Assembly: GCA_030005635.1 (NCBI GenBank)
Contig: JARUHP010000017.1
Span: 1 to 64,000, forward strand
Direction: 5' to 3'
Source: Deltaproteobacteria bacterium IMCC39146
GTDB lineage: Bacteria > Desulfobacterota > Desulfuromonadia > Desulfuromonadales > BM103
Length of the DNA: 64,000 bases
Shown: positions 1 through 8,938 of the stretch, piece after piece
Layout: every line of letters starts with the position of its first letter
Position numbering within the stretch: position 1 is the stretch's first letter
The notes under the pieces: generated by a model
The model's database searches: none
What the model saw: the letters and a program-made list of their open reading frames with translations, nothing else
What the model was told of the DNA's origin: nothing
Translations under genes and position numbers: made by a program

Positions 1-722
1 AGAAGGGTGATCTCAGCGACCGTACACTCGAAAACCTTGACCAACAGGTAAACCGAAAAGGCCATGAAGATCTGACGCCTGGCGCCGGCCATAAAGGTGA
101 GAAAGTAGTAGAGAGAGTATCTTCGCCGGAGGATCATCTTGCGATGCTGCGGTACCACATTCCTGTGAGTCGGATCCTGAAACACCCCCCATATACCCGC
201 AGCAGCGACCAAACATCCCACCGATAAGAACATGACCTTGTAACTGAATGCCAACCCCATCAGGAACAGAAGTAATCCAACAACGATGCTGGTCGCTGCG
301 GCAAGGCTGCGCAGTCTGCCGAAGATCAGAGGCGATGTGGCATTGTCGAAATACTGCAGTGTCAACGATTGGTTGGTTGTTTCGAAATAGTGAAAGCCGA
401 AGCTCATGATCAGTGTGGTAATGATCAACCCGGTGAAACTGGGGAACAGGCCCGTCAGAGCTGTTCCGATACCGAGAAAGATCACGGAGATGGCTGAAAG
501 ACGATGCTCTCTGATCACCAGCATGACGAAAACCGCCAGCAGTGCCAGAAACCCTGGAATTTCACGCACCGAACCGATGACTCCGACCTGGAAGCCGTCG
601 AGTCCGGCAATCTCAACCGCGAAGTTGTTGAACAGGATCATCCAGCACTGCAGACCAACAACCGAAGCTGCGGTTTGTACGATCAGGAAGCGCAACATGG
701 GGCGCTGTTCGTTTGTTACCAT
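1..722 (-). CDS. MFS transporter, partial (N-terminal 240 residues)
   Basis: Reading the minus strand from an ATG at 722 gives an uninterrupted frame that runs off the left edge of the window, so the C-terminal half is missing. The translation is strongly hydrophobic, with successive membrane helices (MLRFLIVQTAASVVGLQCW..., LLAVFVMLVI, ISVIFLGIGTALTGLF, LIITTLIMSFGF) separated by short basic loops. A segment YKVMFLSVGCLVAAAGIWGV precedes a cytoplasmic loop rich in Arg and His. This pattern of about six helices, then a basic central loop, fits the first half of a major facilitator superfamily permease. The substrate cannot be told. A purine-rich AGGCCAAGAGA lies just before the ATG. Transport function is inferred from topology only. 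Confidence 0.7.
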   Translation of the reverse strand, partial: MVTNEQRPMLRFLIVQTAASVVGLQCWMILFNNFAVEIAGLDGFQVGVIGSVREIPGFLALLAVFVMLVIREHRLSAISVIFLGIGTALTGLFPSFTGLIITTLIMSFGFHYFETTNQSLTLQYFDNATSPLIFGRLRSLAAATSIVVGLLLFLMGLAFSYKVMFLSVGCLVAAAGIWGVFQDPTHRNVVPQHRKMILRRRYSLYYFLTFMAGARRQIFMAFSVYLLVKVFECTVAEITL

Positions 723-1001
723 TCTCTTGGCCTTTCGTGTTCGGATGTTAAACAGTCCGTAGTGTGCGCCAGATTCTGACAAAAGATAAAGAGAAATTAT
801 TTCTTAAATAGGAAGAGGGGGATTTCCTCAAAACTTGCTTCGATGCTGCTATCTAGGAATGAGTTGCGAGAGAATTAACAAGAATTGGTTCTGGATGGAT
901 TGAGGTATTAACAGTTAGTTGAGGTCAAATAAGTGGAGTTCTATAGCAGTGGTTTTACGATCTGTCAGGAGCGTGGTGAATGATATATTTACTTTTTCTG
1001 A

Positions 1002-1235
1002 CTACTGATCAGAAGAGTAAAACTTTACGAACAATACTAGCCGTCTGACCCCTAAGAAGAATGCAGCAAAAGCTGGAAGCGCAAATGAAATGAGCGTGAA
1101 TGTCAGAAAGAACCAGTTATCAATAGACCGCCACATAGTCCATGCCAGCAGAAGCGCAAAGGAGCCAAACAGAACTAATAACATTCCATATAGCAGATTT
1201 AAAAAAGGGTTCTCTTTCTTGTTTGCAACAGACAT
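1002..1235 (-). CDS. Small two-helix membrane protein, unknown function
   Basis: A 77-residue frame whose ATG is preceded by AGGTAGA. It has a short charged N-terminus (MSVANKKENPF) and two hydrophobic stretches at about residues 14-33 and 41-63, ending in a basic tail (RRLVLFVKFYSSDQ). I do not recognise the family. It lies alone between the MFS gene and the methyltransferase gene. The balance of hydrophobic segments and positively charged flanks makes a real small inner-membrane protein more likely than a chance frame, but there is no further support. Confidence 0.45.
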   Translation of the reverse strand: MSVANKKENPFLNLLYGMLLVLFGSFALLLAWTMWRSIDNWFFLTFTLISFALPAFAAFFLGVRRLVLFVKFYSSDQ

Positions 1236-1326
1236 AATTATCTACCTACAGTCAAAAGGTCCTAAACACCAAGGTGATGACACACCAGAAAGCATGTCTC
1301 TAGAGCGTGGTGTTTGGGACACTTGG

Positions 1327-1953
1327 TTATATGCTCTTTTGATAAATGCAGACATTACAGCTTGATCCGTCCTCTTGGATATAAGCAGTGGTTTTTTCTT
1401 CCAAGCATTTCCAGGCGCCGCTCTTTTCTATTTTATCCATCGCGACGCGGTAATTATCCTCTTCCCAAGCCTGGTCACGAACCGTAAAGCAGAGATGACC
1501 TCCCGGCTTGGTAATGCGGATCAGTTCATCAAAAGCCTCAGGGCCGACATGACCGCAGGTAAATGTTCCGACACTGATGATCGCATCGTAACTGTTCTCC
1601 GGCAGATCAAGCCTGTCGGTCAAATCCCCCTGATGTAATCCAGTATAGACCCCTTTGTCTTTGGCCTTTTCCAGCATTTGTACAGAATAGTCAAACCCTT
1701 CAAGGTTAAGATAACCATTTTGATGTAAATCTTCTCCTACAAGCCCGGTTCCACAACCAGCATCCAAGATCTTGATGTGCTGATTTTCCGCATACCCCTG
1801 TAGAAGTTGACTGGCTATAGCCGGAGCAACATAGCCCATCTCATCGATAAGGTCCTTGTCGTACTGCTCGGCCCATTCACCATAGACCGTCGCCAAATCT
1901 TCCTTACATGTTGCATTGAGAACTCTGTCATGAATCTCTTTACGGGTTGCCAT
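1327..1953 (-). CDS. Class I SAM-dependent methyltransferase
   Basis: 208 residues with a typical class I methyltransferase fold. Motif I is ILDAGCGTGLVGEDL at about residues 62-76. Motif II is the acidic GFDYSVQMLEKA. Motif IV/post-I is SYDAIISVGTFTCGHVGPEAFDELIRITKPGGHLCFTV, split as SYDAIISVGTF and ITKPGGHLCFTVRD. The N-terminus (YGEWAEQYDKDL) and the C-terminal half resemble the METTL27/Williams-Beuren-type small-molecule or protein methyltransferases; that resemblance is from memory of the family and the substrate is unknown. The start is well supported by AGGAGA six bases upstream of ATG. The gene is monocistronic, and no neighbour suggests a pathway. Confidence 0.8.
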   Translation of the reverse strand: MATRKEIHDRVLNATCKEDLATVYGEWAEQYDKDLIDEMGYVAPAIASQLLQGYAENQHIKILDAGCGTGLVGEDLHQNGYLNLEGFDYSVQMLEKAKDKGVYTGLHQGDLTDRLDLPENSYDAIISVGTFTCGHVGPEAFDELIRITKPGGHLCFTVRDQAWEEDNYRVAMDKIEKSGAWKCLEEKTTAYIQEDGSSCNVCIYQKSI

Positions 1954-2188
1954 GATTTCTCCTGAGGAAAACTGAGCAAAAGGTGTTCGCTAGCGTTATA
2001 TGGGTGAATGAAGACAAGGTCTAGAAATCCTACCACTGACACACTTAAAATTCTCAAAAAACTTCTCATGTTGTTTCAATGCAATCAAACTGCAGAAATG
2101 CGTAATTCTTACTAACCTGTATTACGAGAAAGGCCATTAAGGACGGTCCTTGTGGCAATAGTTTTGTGGATTAAAGATACTGTAGCTT

Positions 2189-3070
2189 CTATAAGAGCAA
2201 TTGACGATCTGATTCAAACTCCATGGCTTCTCCGGAAACAGGATCGGTGAATTTGACCCGACGGGCGATCAATTGCAGTGGTTTGCTCAAGTCATCTTCC
2301 TGCTTGGCCAATAGCTCGGGGTAATACCGGTCGTGCATGATACGAAAACCCAGCCCGCTCATATGAACTCTTAGCTGGTGTTTCTTGCCAGTGACCGGGT
2401 GCAACAGAAAGTGCGCTTTGTTGTCGTTGCATGCCACCAGCTTGATCCTGGACTTAGCGTTCACCGCACCTTGAACTACTTTGCTGCGGAACCAGATGTC
2501 ATCGTCAACCAGCCGGTTCTCAACGGTCCACTCATTTTTTCCTGGGCAAGCTGATACCTCGGAGAGCGCTTCATAGGTTTTTTCGATTGTGCCGTTTAAA
2601 AAGAGCCCACCATAAAGCCCACGAGTTTTTTCGTTTTTCGAAAAGAGCACCAGGCCAGAGGTCTCACGGTCGATCCTGTGGAGAGGAACCAGGCTGTTTA
2701 TGCCGGTTTTTTTGCGTAGGCGATTGAGAAGGCATTCGTTCACATAAGGTCCAGCCGGAGTGACTGGCAGGAATGGTGGCTTACAGGCAACGATAATCTC
2801 ATCGTTTTGAAAGACGATCTTCTCCTGAAGAGGGACCAGCGGTTCCTCTATAACCTCCCTGAAATAGAAGAGTCTCTTCTGAGGGAAGTAGGGCGTCTCT
2901 CGGGTGATTGGACGACCAGAATCGTCGAGGACTTTACCTGTTAATATCCTCATATCCCAAACACTTTGCCCGACGCTGGGAAATCTTTGCGTCAGGAATT
3001 CCAGTATGGAGGGGTATGGCTTTTCGATACGAGGCAAGCTGACGCGTGATGGGTTTTTGGCAATCCCCAT
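2189..3070 (-). CDS. RluA-family pseudouridine synthase
   Basis: 293 residues. The catalytic motif HRIDRETSGLVLFSK carries the Asp that attacks the target uridine, and the conserved C-terminal GKKHQLRVHM helps bind RNA; both are standard for the RluA family. The N-terminal 90 residues (PSILEFLTQRFPSVG..., TGKVLDDSGRPI) resemble an S4-like extension seen in some members that act on 23S rRNA or tRNA. Which uridine is modified cannot be told. A second RluA-type gene lies near 15.5 kb. No strong ribosome binding site precedes ATG 3070, so the exact start is moderate. Confidence 0.85.
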   Translation of the reverse strand: MGIAKNPSRVSLPRIEKPYPSILEFLTQRFPSVGQSVWDMRILTGKVLDDSGRPITRETPYFPQKRLFYFREVIEEPLVPLQEKIVFQNDEIIVACKPPFLPVTPAGPYVNECLLNRLRKKTGINSLVPLHRIDRETSGLVLFSKNEKTRGLYGGLFLNGTIEKTYEALSEVSACPGKNEWTVENRLVDDDIWFRSKVVQGAVNAKSRIKLVACNDNKAHFLLHPVTGKKHQLRVHMSGLGFRIMHDRYYPELLAKQEDDLSKPLQLIARRVKFTDPVSGEAMEFESDRQLLL

Positions 3071-3294
3071 TTGAGAAAAATCCTATCATTAGTGACGGGT
3101 GTAAAAGCTGGTTATCCATGTGCTGGGTGTAAGCTAGCACATCAATAAGAATGATGTCGATTTAGCATAGGGATCAAGTCATTGCCGAGACATTCTTTGC
3201 TCGTGCACAACGAACCTTGCTTGACTACTGGATAATTATAGTTGTAAAGTCTTCAAGTTGCTGAATTTATTAGTTGTTCGCTTTTTTTGTGTGG

Positions 3295-4842
3295 ATGAAT
3301 ATGGAACAGGTGGTCAATAACTCAGAGCAGCATTCGTCAGACTTGTTAAACACTGGCCCGCTCTGGCTTCGAGCTGTGCTCATCCTCCTGGCCCTTGCTG
3401 GGCTGTGGTTCCTCAGTGTCGAGAATTATCTCCTCTATCACGGTATCGTAGAAGTCCTGAGCGTTGCGGTTGCCGTCACTATTTTCAGTATCGGCTGGAA
3501 TTCAAAACAGTATGTTCAAGACCGTACTCTGTTGGTGCTTGCTGTCGCCTATCTGTCGGTTGGAACCTTTGATTTCCTACATCTCCTCAGCTACAAAGGC
3601 ATGGGAGTTATCCACGGTCTAACAGCTAACCCGGCGACACAGCTTTGGATCGCCTCGCGCTTTATAGAAAGTAGTGCCCTGGTCTGGGCGGCCACACTGG
3701 TTGGCAGCGAAAAACGCCTCAACCCTGGCTGGCTGCTTGCCGGATGGGTGATTGCAAGCTCTCTGCTCCTCGTCTCAATTGTGCCCTTGCGAATTTTTCC
3801 TGACTGTTACGTTGAAGGCGTCGGGCTAACCAGCTTTAAAGTCGCCAGCGAATATGTTATTTCAGCTCTGCTTCTTCTTGCGGGCCTGTTCTTTTGGCAA
3901 CGGCGGCACTTTCTTAACCGCAAAACTCTTATCCTGCTGCTTGCCTCGGTGGCACTCACCGTACTTTCTGAACTTAGTTTCACCCTTTATGTAGACGTCT
4001 ATGGTTTGTTCAACTTCGTCGGCCATATTCTTAAGCTGATTTCCATCGTGTTGATTTACCTTGCCCTGGTGCAAGATTCGCTGAAATTACCTTACGAGAC
4101 ACTGTTTCGCAGGCTCTCTCAGGAGTTGGTACAGCGCAAAGCCTCCGAGGAAAAGCTGCAAGCAGCCAACCGTGATCTTGATGCCTTTGTTTACACTGTC
4201 TCCCACGACCTCCGTACCCCGCTCACCCCGATCGTTGGTTATGCTGACTACCTCAGTGACCGAGAAGGTGCTTTTGACGACGAAGCCCGTGAGCTTCTGG
4301 AGAAGATCAGTGCGCTCGGTCATGGCATGTCTGAGTCAATGGAAGACCTTTTGGTGCTGGCGCAGGTCGGTGAGCTTGAAATGAGCAAACATGCCGTGTC
4401 TGTAGGAACTATTGTCGACAAGGTTCTGGTCGGGTTTAGTAGTTTCCTGCATGAAAACTCTCAAAAAGTTAATATAAACAGCTTGCCACATTCGCGGCTG
4501 CCCGAGAGCTTGCTGAGGCAGGTTTTCTCTAACCTGGTTGGAAACGCACTGCATTACGGTCAGGGCGCAGCGATCGAAGTTGGTGGAGAACGATTCGGAG
4601 ATCGGGTCCGCTTTTTTGTCCGGGATCATGGGCCGGGAATCCCTGCTACCGAGCGCGAACTTGTTTTTGATCTGTTCTTCCGTGGTTCCGGTGCCACTCA
4701 TGCCAAGGGGACGGGGATAGGTCTCGCCATCGTTGAGAAAATAGCTCGCCTTTACCATGGTCGAGTGTGGGCAGAAGAAACTTCCGGTGGTGGAGTGACT
4801 TTCTGCGTGGAGATGGAAGACCCGCTGTCCTGTGATAACTGA
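3295..4842 (+). CDS. MASE3-domain sensor histidine kinase
   Basis: About 515 residues. The N-terminal half has about eight membrane helices and contains the MASE3-like sequences FLSVENYLLYHGIVEVLS and FDFLHLLSYKGMGVI. A HisKA domain follows, with the phospho-accepting His (about residue 304) in SHDLRTPLTPIVGYAD. The HATPase domain has an N-box (GNALHYG), G1 (DHGPGIP) and G2 (GTGIGLAIVEKIA). The protein should autophosphorylate in response to a membrane or ligand signal and pass phosphate to an unidentified regulator. No response regulator gene is adjacent, so it is an orphan kinase. The frame is open upstream to a TTG at 3274. I chose ATG 3295 (ATG 3301 is also possible); none has a good ribosome binding site. 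Confidence 0.85.
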   Translation: MNMEQVVNNSEQHSSDLLNTGPLWLRAVLILLALAGLWFLSVENYLLYHGIVEVLSVAVAVTIFSIGWNSKQYVQDRTLLVLAVAYLSVGTFDFLHLLSYKGMGVIHGLTANPATQLWIASRFIESSALVWAATLVGSEKRLNPGWLLAGWVIASSLLLVSIVPLRIFPDCYVEGVGLTSFKVASEYVISALLLLAGLFFWQRRHFLNRKTLILLLASVALTVLSELSFTLYVDVYGLFNFVGHILKLISIVLIYLALVQDSLKLPYETLFRRLSQELVQRKASEEKLQAANRDLDAFVYTVSHDLRTPLTPIVGYADYLSDREGAFDDEARELLEKISALGHGMSESMEDLLVLAQVGELEMSKHAVSVGTIVDKVLVGFSSFLHENSQKVNINSLPHSRLPESLLRQVFSNLVGNALHYGQGAAIEVGGERFGDRVRFFVRDHGPGIPATERELVFDLFFRGSGATHAKGTGIGLAIVEKIARLYHGRVWAEETSGGGVTFCVEMEDPLSCDN

Positions 4843-4873
4843 AAATTAACGGTTCTATAAGCCAAAAAAATGT

Positions 4874-4974
4874 TCAACGCAGAGGCGCAAAGAGCGTAGA
4901 GGAAAAACGATTCAAAGTTTTAAAAATGGCTCAGTTTTACTGTTGCTCTCGGCGTTTCCGCGTCTTTGCGTTAA
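4874..4974. repeat. ACGCAAAG-armed intergenic inverted repeat, copy 1
   Basis: The 320-base gap between the histidine kinase and the ABC operon holds an imperfect inverted repeat. The left arm is AACGCAGAGGCGCAAAG (from 4875) and the right arm is CGCGTCTTTGCGTT (to about 4973); the revcomp of the right arm matches the left. The interior is A/T-rich with no coding potential. Similar arms recur at 28.9-29.05 kb and 32.5-32.8 kb, so this is a dispersed repeat family rather than a local hairpin. Confidence 0.65.
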
Positions 4975-5162
4975 TAAATAGCCAGAGTTTGGTTTGCCTT
5001 TGTTTTGGTTATAGGTCCGAAAATTAAAGACTGAAAAGAAAAAAAGTGCGGTATTGTCGGTGTAGATACCTATTTACTTGATAATTACCTCAATTGTGAT
5101 GTTCTATCCTCAAATAGTAAATCCCTTAAGCTTCTTTTGTACGCGTAAAAGGTTCCCACTAC

Positions 5163-6095
5163 ATGATCGAAGTCAAAGATCTGGTGTTCGAATACCCTGG
5201 CAAAAGAGCCCTCAATGGTGTCTCCTTTCGGGTTGAACCCGGTAATATCACCGCACTCGTCGGGCCAAACGGTGCCGGTAAAACCACTTTGCTGCGCTGT
5301 ATGGCGGCTCTCGAAGTGCCCCTGCACGGTGAAGTTCATATCGACGGTGAGAATATCAACGAAGATCCCCGCGCCTGCCATCGCAAACTCGGTTACCTCT
5401 CTGATTTCTTCGGCCTTTATGACGAGTTGAGCGTTCGTCAATGTCTCCTGCATGCAGCTGCCTCGCGCGGCATCCTGGCAAACGAGCAGGCGAGGGTGGT
5501 TGAACAAGCTGCAAGCAGGCTCGGTATCGCTGATCGGTTCGAAATAAAGGCCGGGGCCTTATCACGTGGTCTGCGACAACGCCTGGCTATTGCCCAGGCT
5601 GTTGTTCACGAACCGCAGATTCTGATGCTTGATGAGCCGGCTTCCGGACTCGATCCGGAAGCGCGACATAGTCTGGCCGAACTGTTCCTGACTTTGCGTG
5701 ATCAGGGGATGACTCTGGTCGTCTCCTCGCACATCCTTTCTGAATTAGACGAATACTCGACCGATATGCTGGTGCTGCGCGAGGGTCACATTCTTTCGCA
5801 CGACCTGATAGAGCAGCCGTCTGCAAAAACTGTCAACCTCCAGTTGTTGCTGACAGAGCCTTGCTGTGGGCTACAGACTCTCCTCTCCGGTTTGCCGGGT
5901 GTGTCAGCTGTTAATGGCGATGACTCCTCGGCCATCATCTCCTTCTCTGGTGATGTCGCTGATCAGCATCATTTATTGAAAAGCCTTCTTGAGCATGGCC
6001 TGCCAGTTTGCAGCTTTGCCGAACAACAGCGCAATATGCAATCGGCCTATCTGGAATCTGTGCGTCATGAAGAGCAGTGGGGGGGTGTGCAATGA
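5163..6095 (+). CDS. ABC transporter ATP-binding protein
   Basis: 310 residues forming a single nucleotide-binding domain. It has Walker A GPNGAGKTT (about residues 34-42), the Q-loop region LGYLSDFFGLYDELSV, signature LSRGLRQRLAIAQ, Walker B ILMLDEPASGLD and the switch His in VVSSHILSELDE. A C-terminal extension of about 90 residues resembles the regulatory tail of exporter-type (ABC-2/CcmA-like) ATPases. It overlaps the next gene, a membrane permease, by four bases (ATGA), so the two should form one exporter. Substrate is not evident. AAAGG precedes the ATG at a usable distance. Confidence 0.88.
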   Translation: MIEVKDLVFEYPGKRALNGVSFRVEPGNITALVGPNGAGKTTLLRCMAALEVPLHGEVHIDGENINEDPRACHRKLGYLSDFFGLYDELSVRQCLLHAAASRGILANEQARVVEQAASRLGIADRFEIKAGALSRGLRQRLAIAQAVVHEPQILMLDEPASGLDPEARHSLAELFLTLRDQGMTLVVSSHILSELDEYSTDMLVLREGHILSHDLIEQPSAKTVNLQLLLTEPCCGLQTLLSGLPGVSAVNGDDSSAIISFSGDVADQHHLLKSLLEHGLPVCSFAEQQRNMQSAYLESVRHEEQWGGVQ

Positions 6096-7414
6096 ACATC
6101 AACCCCGAATTTCGTCGCAACCTTTGGCTTGAATTGACTCCATCCCGGTTGGTCGGTATGCCTTTGGTGTTGGGAATTTTCTTCTTTCTTGCCTATACGA
6201 TGGATGACAAACAGTACGGTGCCTCTGTGGCAAGCACTGCCTTGATCCTGTTCGGTTTGTTAGCGTTCTTGTGGGGGATACGACTGGCTTCAGAAACGCT
6301 GATTTCTGAGATCCGCGATCATACCTGGGACAGCCAGAGAATGTCGGTGATCGGCCCCTGGTCGATGACCTGGGGCAAGTTACTTGGCAGTACGATTTAC
6401 CCTTGGTACGGGGCGCTGATCTGTCTGCTCGTCTACCTGACGTCACAACCTTCCCTTGGTTTGTCACTGCTTGAAACTACAGTGCTGCTGGTTGGCAGTG
6501 GCTTGCTTGGGCAGGCCGTTGGCCTCTTGTCCAGCCTGCAGGCGATCAGGAAAAATCAGCGCTATGGTCGGTTTCAAACCACGATCTTTCTTGTGCTGGG
6601 TGCCGGCTGCTCTTTATCGCTGCTCAACTGGCCGTTTGAGAAAGCATCGGAGATTTTTTGGTTCGATCAATCTTATAGTGATGAGCAATTCGTCCTCGCC
6701 AGTCTTGTGGTGTTTCTCGCTTGGGCAGTCTTTGGCATCTATCGACTGCTGCGCGCCGAACTCCAACTGAAAAGCCAACCCTGGGCATGGAGTCTATTTG
6801 TTGTCTTCCTGATGGTCTATGTTGCCGGATTCCTCAACGATGGAGGTATGATCTATGGCCAGAGCATCCAACAACTTCGTTTGCTTGGTGCTTTTACGGT
6901 CAGCATCATACTGGCTTATGCGATGATCTTTTGTGAGAGTAAAGATCCTGTGGCCTTCAGACGTTTAATGCAGTATCTTGGCCGCCGTGAATGGGCTAGG
7001 GCAATGGAATCCTTTCCCCTTTGGTTGATGACGCTGTCTTTTGTCATTCTAACCTGCCTGTTTCTGGTCGGTATGAGTTTTAGCTCGCCATCGCTCGAAG
7101 AAGCCAGTCAGCTATCTATCCCAGTAATTGCAATGGTTCTCTTTCTGATACGTGACCTCGGTATCGTGTTATTCTTAAATTTTGGCCGAATTCCGAAGCG
7201 GGCCGATATGCTGACGTTACTTTATTTGTTTCTTCTTTACGGAGCTATTCCAACGACCCTGACTGCTCTCGCTCTTGATAGTTTGGCCGGGTGCTTCTGG
7301 CCTGTTCCTGGAATACCAGCCGAGGTTATCTTGCCTTCTGCGCTGATTCAGGTCGTTTTCATACTTTGGTTGGTGGCGAGCCGCTGGCGTCGTAACCTCC
7401 AGATATCATCTTAA
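6092..7414 (+). CDS. ABC-2-type transporter permease
   Basis: 441 residues with about ten to twelve hydrophobic segments, such as LVLGIFFFLAYTM, LLALILFGLLAFLWGI-type helices near the N-terminus and VVFILWLVASRW at the C-terminus. The ATG overlaps the stop of the ATPase gene (ATGA); an upstream in-frame GTG at 6077 is less likely because translational coupling explains the ATG. The N-terminal segment with a cytoplasmic SETLISEIRDHTWDSQRMS, followed by helices, resembles ABC-2 permeases in which a coupling helix contacts the ATPase. It probably works with the preceding protein as an exporter. No cargo gene is adjacent. Confidence 0.8.
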   Translation: MNINPEFRRNLWLELTPSRLVGMPLVLGIFFFLAYTMDDKQYGASVASTALILFGLLAFLWGIRLASETLISEIRDHTWDSQRMSVIGPWSMTWGKLLGSTIYPWYGALICLLVYLTSQPSLGLSLLETTVLLVGSGLLGQAVGLLSSLQAIRKNQRYGRFQTTIFLVLGAGCSLSLLNWPFEKASEIFWFDQSYSDEQFVLASLVVFLAWAVFGIYRLLRAELQLKSQPWAWSLFVVFLMVYVAGFLNDGGMIYGQSIQQLRLLGAFTVSIILAYAMIFCESKDPVAFRRLMQYLGRREWARAMESFPLWLMTLSFVILTCLFLVGMSFSSPSLEEASQLSIPVIAMVLFLIRDLGIVLFLNFGRIPKRADMLTLLYLFLLYGAIPTTLTALALDSLAGCFWPVPGIPAEVILPSALIQVVFILWLVASRWRRNLQISS

Positions 7415-7426
7415 GGATATTTACCC

Positions 7427-8794
7427 ATGTCATTTGAATCTTTAGGCCTGCGCGCTGAACTGCTGAGCGCAATTGCAACCCAAGGCTATACCACTCCAAC
7501 CCCGATCCAGAGTCAGGCAATCCCGGTCATCTTCGAAGGTTGTGATTTGCTCGCCGGCGCTCAAACCGGTACTGGTAAGACCGCGGCTTTTGCTTTGCCC
7601 ATCGTACAGATGCTGAGTGAAACCACCACCTACAAAAAACGCAAACATCCCCGGGCCCTGGTTTTGGTTCCAACTCGGGAGTTGGCCGCCCAGGTCAGCG
7701 AACAGCTGCAGAACTATGGTCGTCGTCTGTCTTTGAGTTCCATCAAGATCTACGGTGGCGTCAACATCCGGCCGCAGATGGAGCGTTTAGACCGGGGTGT
7801 TGATATTGTGGTCGCAACGCCCGGAAGACTGCTGGACCATGCTGACCGAGGCACGATCAAGCTTAACGAAATTGAATTCCTGGTTCTGGACGAAGCGGAT
7901 CGCATGCTCGACCTCGGCTTTATTGATGATATCCTTCGAGTGGCGGAATTCCTACCGGAAGAGCGCCAGAATCTGCTCTTTTCAGCAACCTATTCGAAGA
8001 GCATCAAGCAGCTTGCAGACGAGCTCCTCGACCAACCACGACGGATCGAAGTTACGCGGCGCAATATTGCTGCTGATGCAGTTACTCAAGCTATCTATCC
8101 GGTAGATCGCAATCGTAAGCGTGAGATGCTCTCACATTTGATTCGTAAAGGTGACTGGAGTCAGGTGCTGGTTTTTACACGTACCCGCTACGGTGCCGAC
8201 AAACTTACCGATGAATTGCTCTTCGATGGGATCAAGGCTGCTCCCATCCATAGTAACAAGAGCCAGTCGATCAGAACGCGGACCCTGGCTGAATTCAAAA
8301 AAGGTGAGTTGCGGGTTCTGGTGGCAACTGATGTTGCAGCACGTGGTCTTGATATTGCGAATCTGCCCTATGTGGTGAATTACGATTTACCCCAGGTCCC
8401 GGAAGACTACGTACACAGGATCGGTCGCACGGGCCGGGCAGGGGAAGACGGTGTGGCAATTTCACTGGTTTGTCCTGCCGAGCAGGCACGGCTGGTGGAA
8501 ATTGAAAAGCTGCTTGAATATGCCGTTCCGCAAGAATCAATTGCCGAATTCCCCGTGATTGCAGTCAAGCGAGGAGTCAAGGCGAAACCCGGGCAAAAAG
8601 CCAAGGGAGCGTCCAAATCTAAACAAAAATCTGCCAAGGCGAAGTCTCCTGCAAAGCCCAAAAAGGCCGCAGCAAAACCTGCGAAAGAGAAGTCTCCGAC
8701 CAGGACCAAAACGGGTCGTCGGGGCAAAGTTGATACCAAGCCTCCGGCGCCCAAGATCGGTCGCCGATTGAGCAGGACGAAAACGAGTAAATAG
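7427..8794 (+). CDS. DEAD-box ATP-dependent RNA helicase, RhlE-like
   Basis: 455 residues with all core helicase motifs: Q-motif (GYTTPTPIQ), motif I AQTGTGKT, Ia PTRELA, Ib TPGR, II DEAD (about residue 155), [29 protein letters not shown] and [12 protein letters not shown]. The last 70 residues are a Lys/Pro/Ala-rich basic tail ([20 protein letters not shown]) expected to bind RNA nonspecifically. The domain order and tail fit RhlE-type helicases that remodel RNA during ribosome assembly or decay. It starts 12 bases after the ABC permease with an AAGGAT site, so it may be cotranscribed with the transporter, though no functional link is clear. Confidence 0.92.
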   Translation: MSFESLGLRAELLSAIATQGYTTPTPIQSQAIPVIFEGCDLLAGAQTGTGKTAAFALPIVQMLSETTTYKKRKHPRALVLVPTRELAAQVSEQLQNYGRRLSLSSIKIYGGVNIRPQMERLDRGVDIVVATPGRLLDHADRGTIKLNEIEFLVLDEADRMLDLGFIDDILRVAEFLPEERQNLLFSATYSKSIKQLADELLDQPRRIEVTRRNIAADAVTQAIYPVDRNRKREMLSHLIRKGDWSQVLVFTRTRYGADKLTDELLFDGIKAAPIHSNKSQSIRTRTLAEFKKGELRVLVATDVAARGLDIANLPYVVNYDLPQVPEDYVHRIGRTGRAGEDGVAISLVCPAEQARLVEIEKLLEYAVPQESIAEFPVIAVKRGVKAKPGQKAKGASKSKQKSAKAKSPAKPKKAAAKPAKEKSPTRTKTGRRGKVDTKPPAPKIGRRLSRTKTSK

Positions 8795-8836
8795 TTCAGC
8801 CTGCTCACATTCAGTCAAATTGAAACGAAACTCTCT

Positions 8837-8872
8837 CGGGGAGCACTTGATAGTTAGTGCTCCCCGCTTTCG
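8837..8872 (+). terminator. Rho-independent-type terminator after the helicase gene
   Basis: An 11-bp perfect stem CGGGGAGCACT / AGTGCTCCCCG with an 8-base loop (8837-8866) is followed by a short T-rich tail CTTTCGTT. It lies 42 bases after the helicase stop and before the next gene. Confidence 0.8.
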
Positions 8873-8938
8873 TTGTAATAATAATGTGTTGTGGTTAACT
8901 TCTGATACAACACTTTAACTTGTGAGGTCATCAGTCAT

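Noticed and set aside
3274-3294. Upstream TTG start for the MASE3 kinase
   Set aside because: No ribosome site; it would only add a short hydrophobic segment MFAFFVW, so the ATG at 3295 is preferred.
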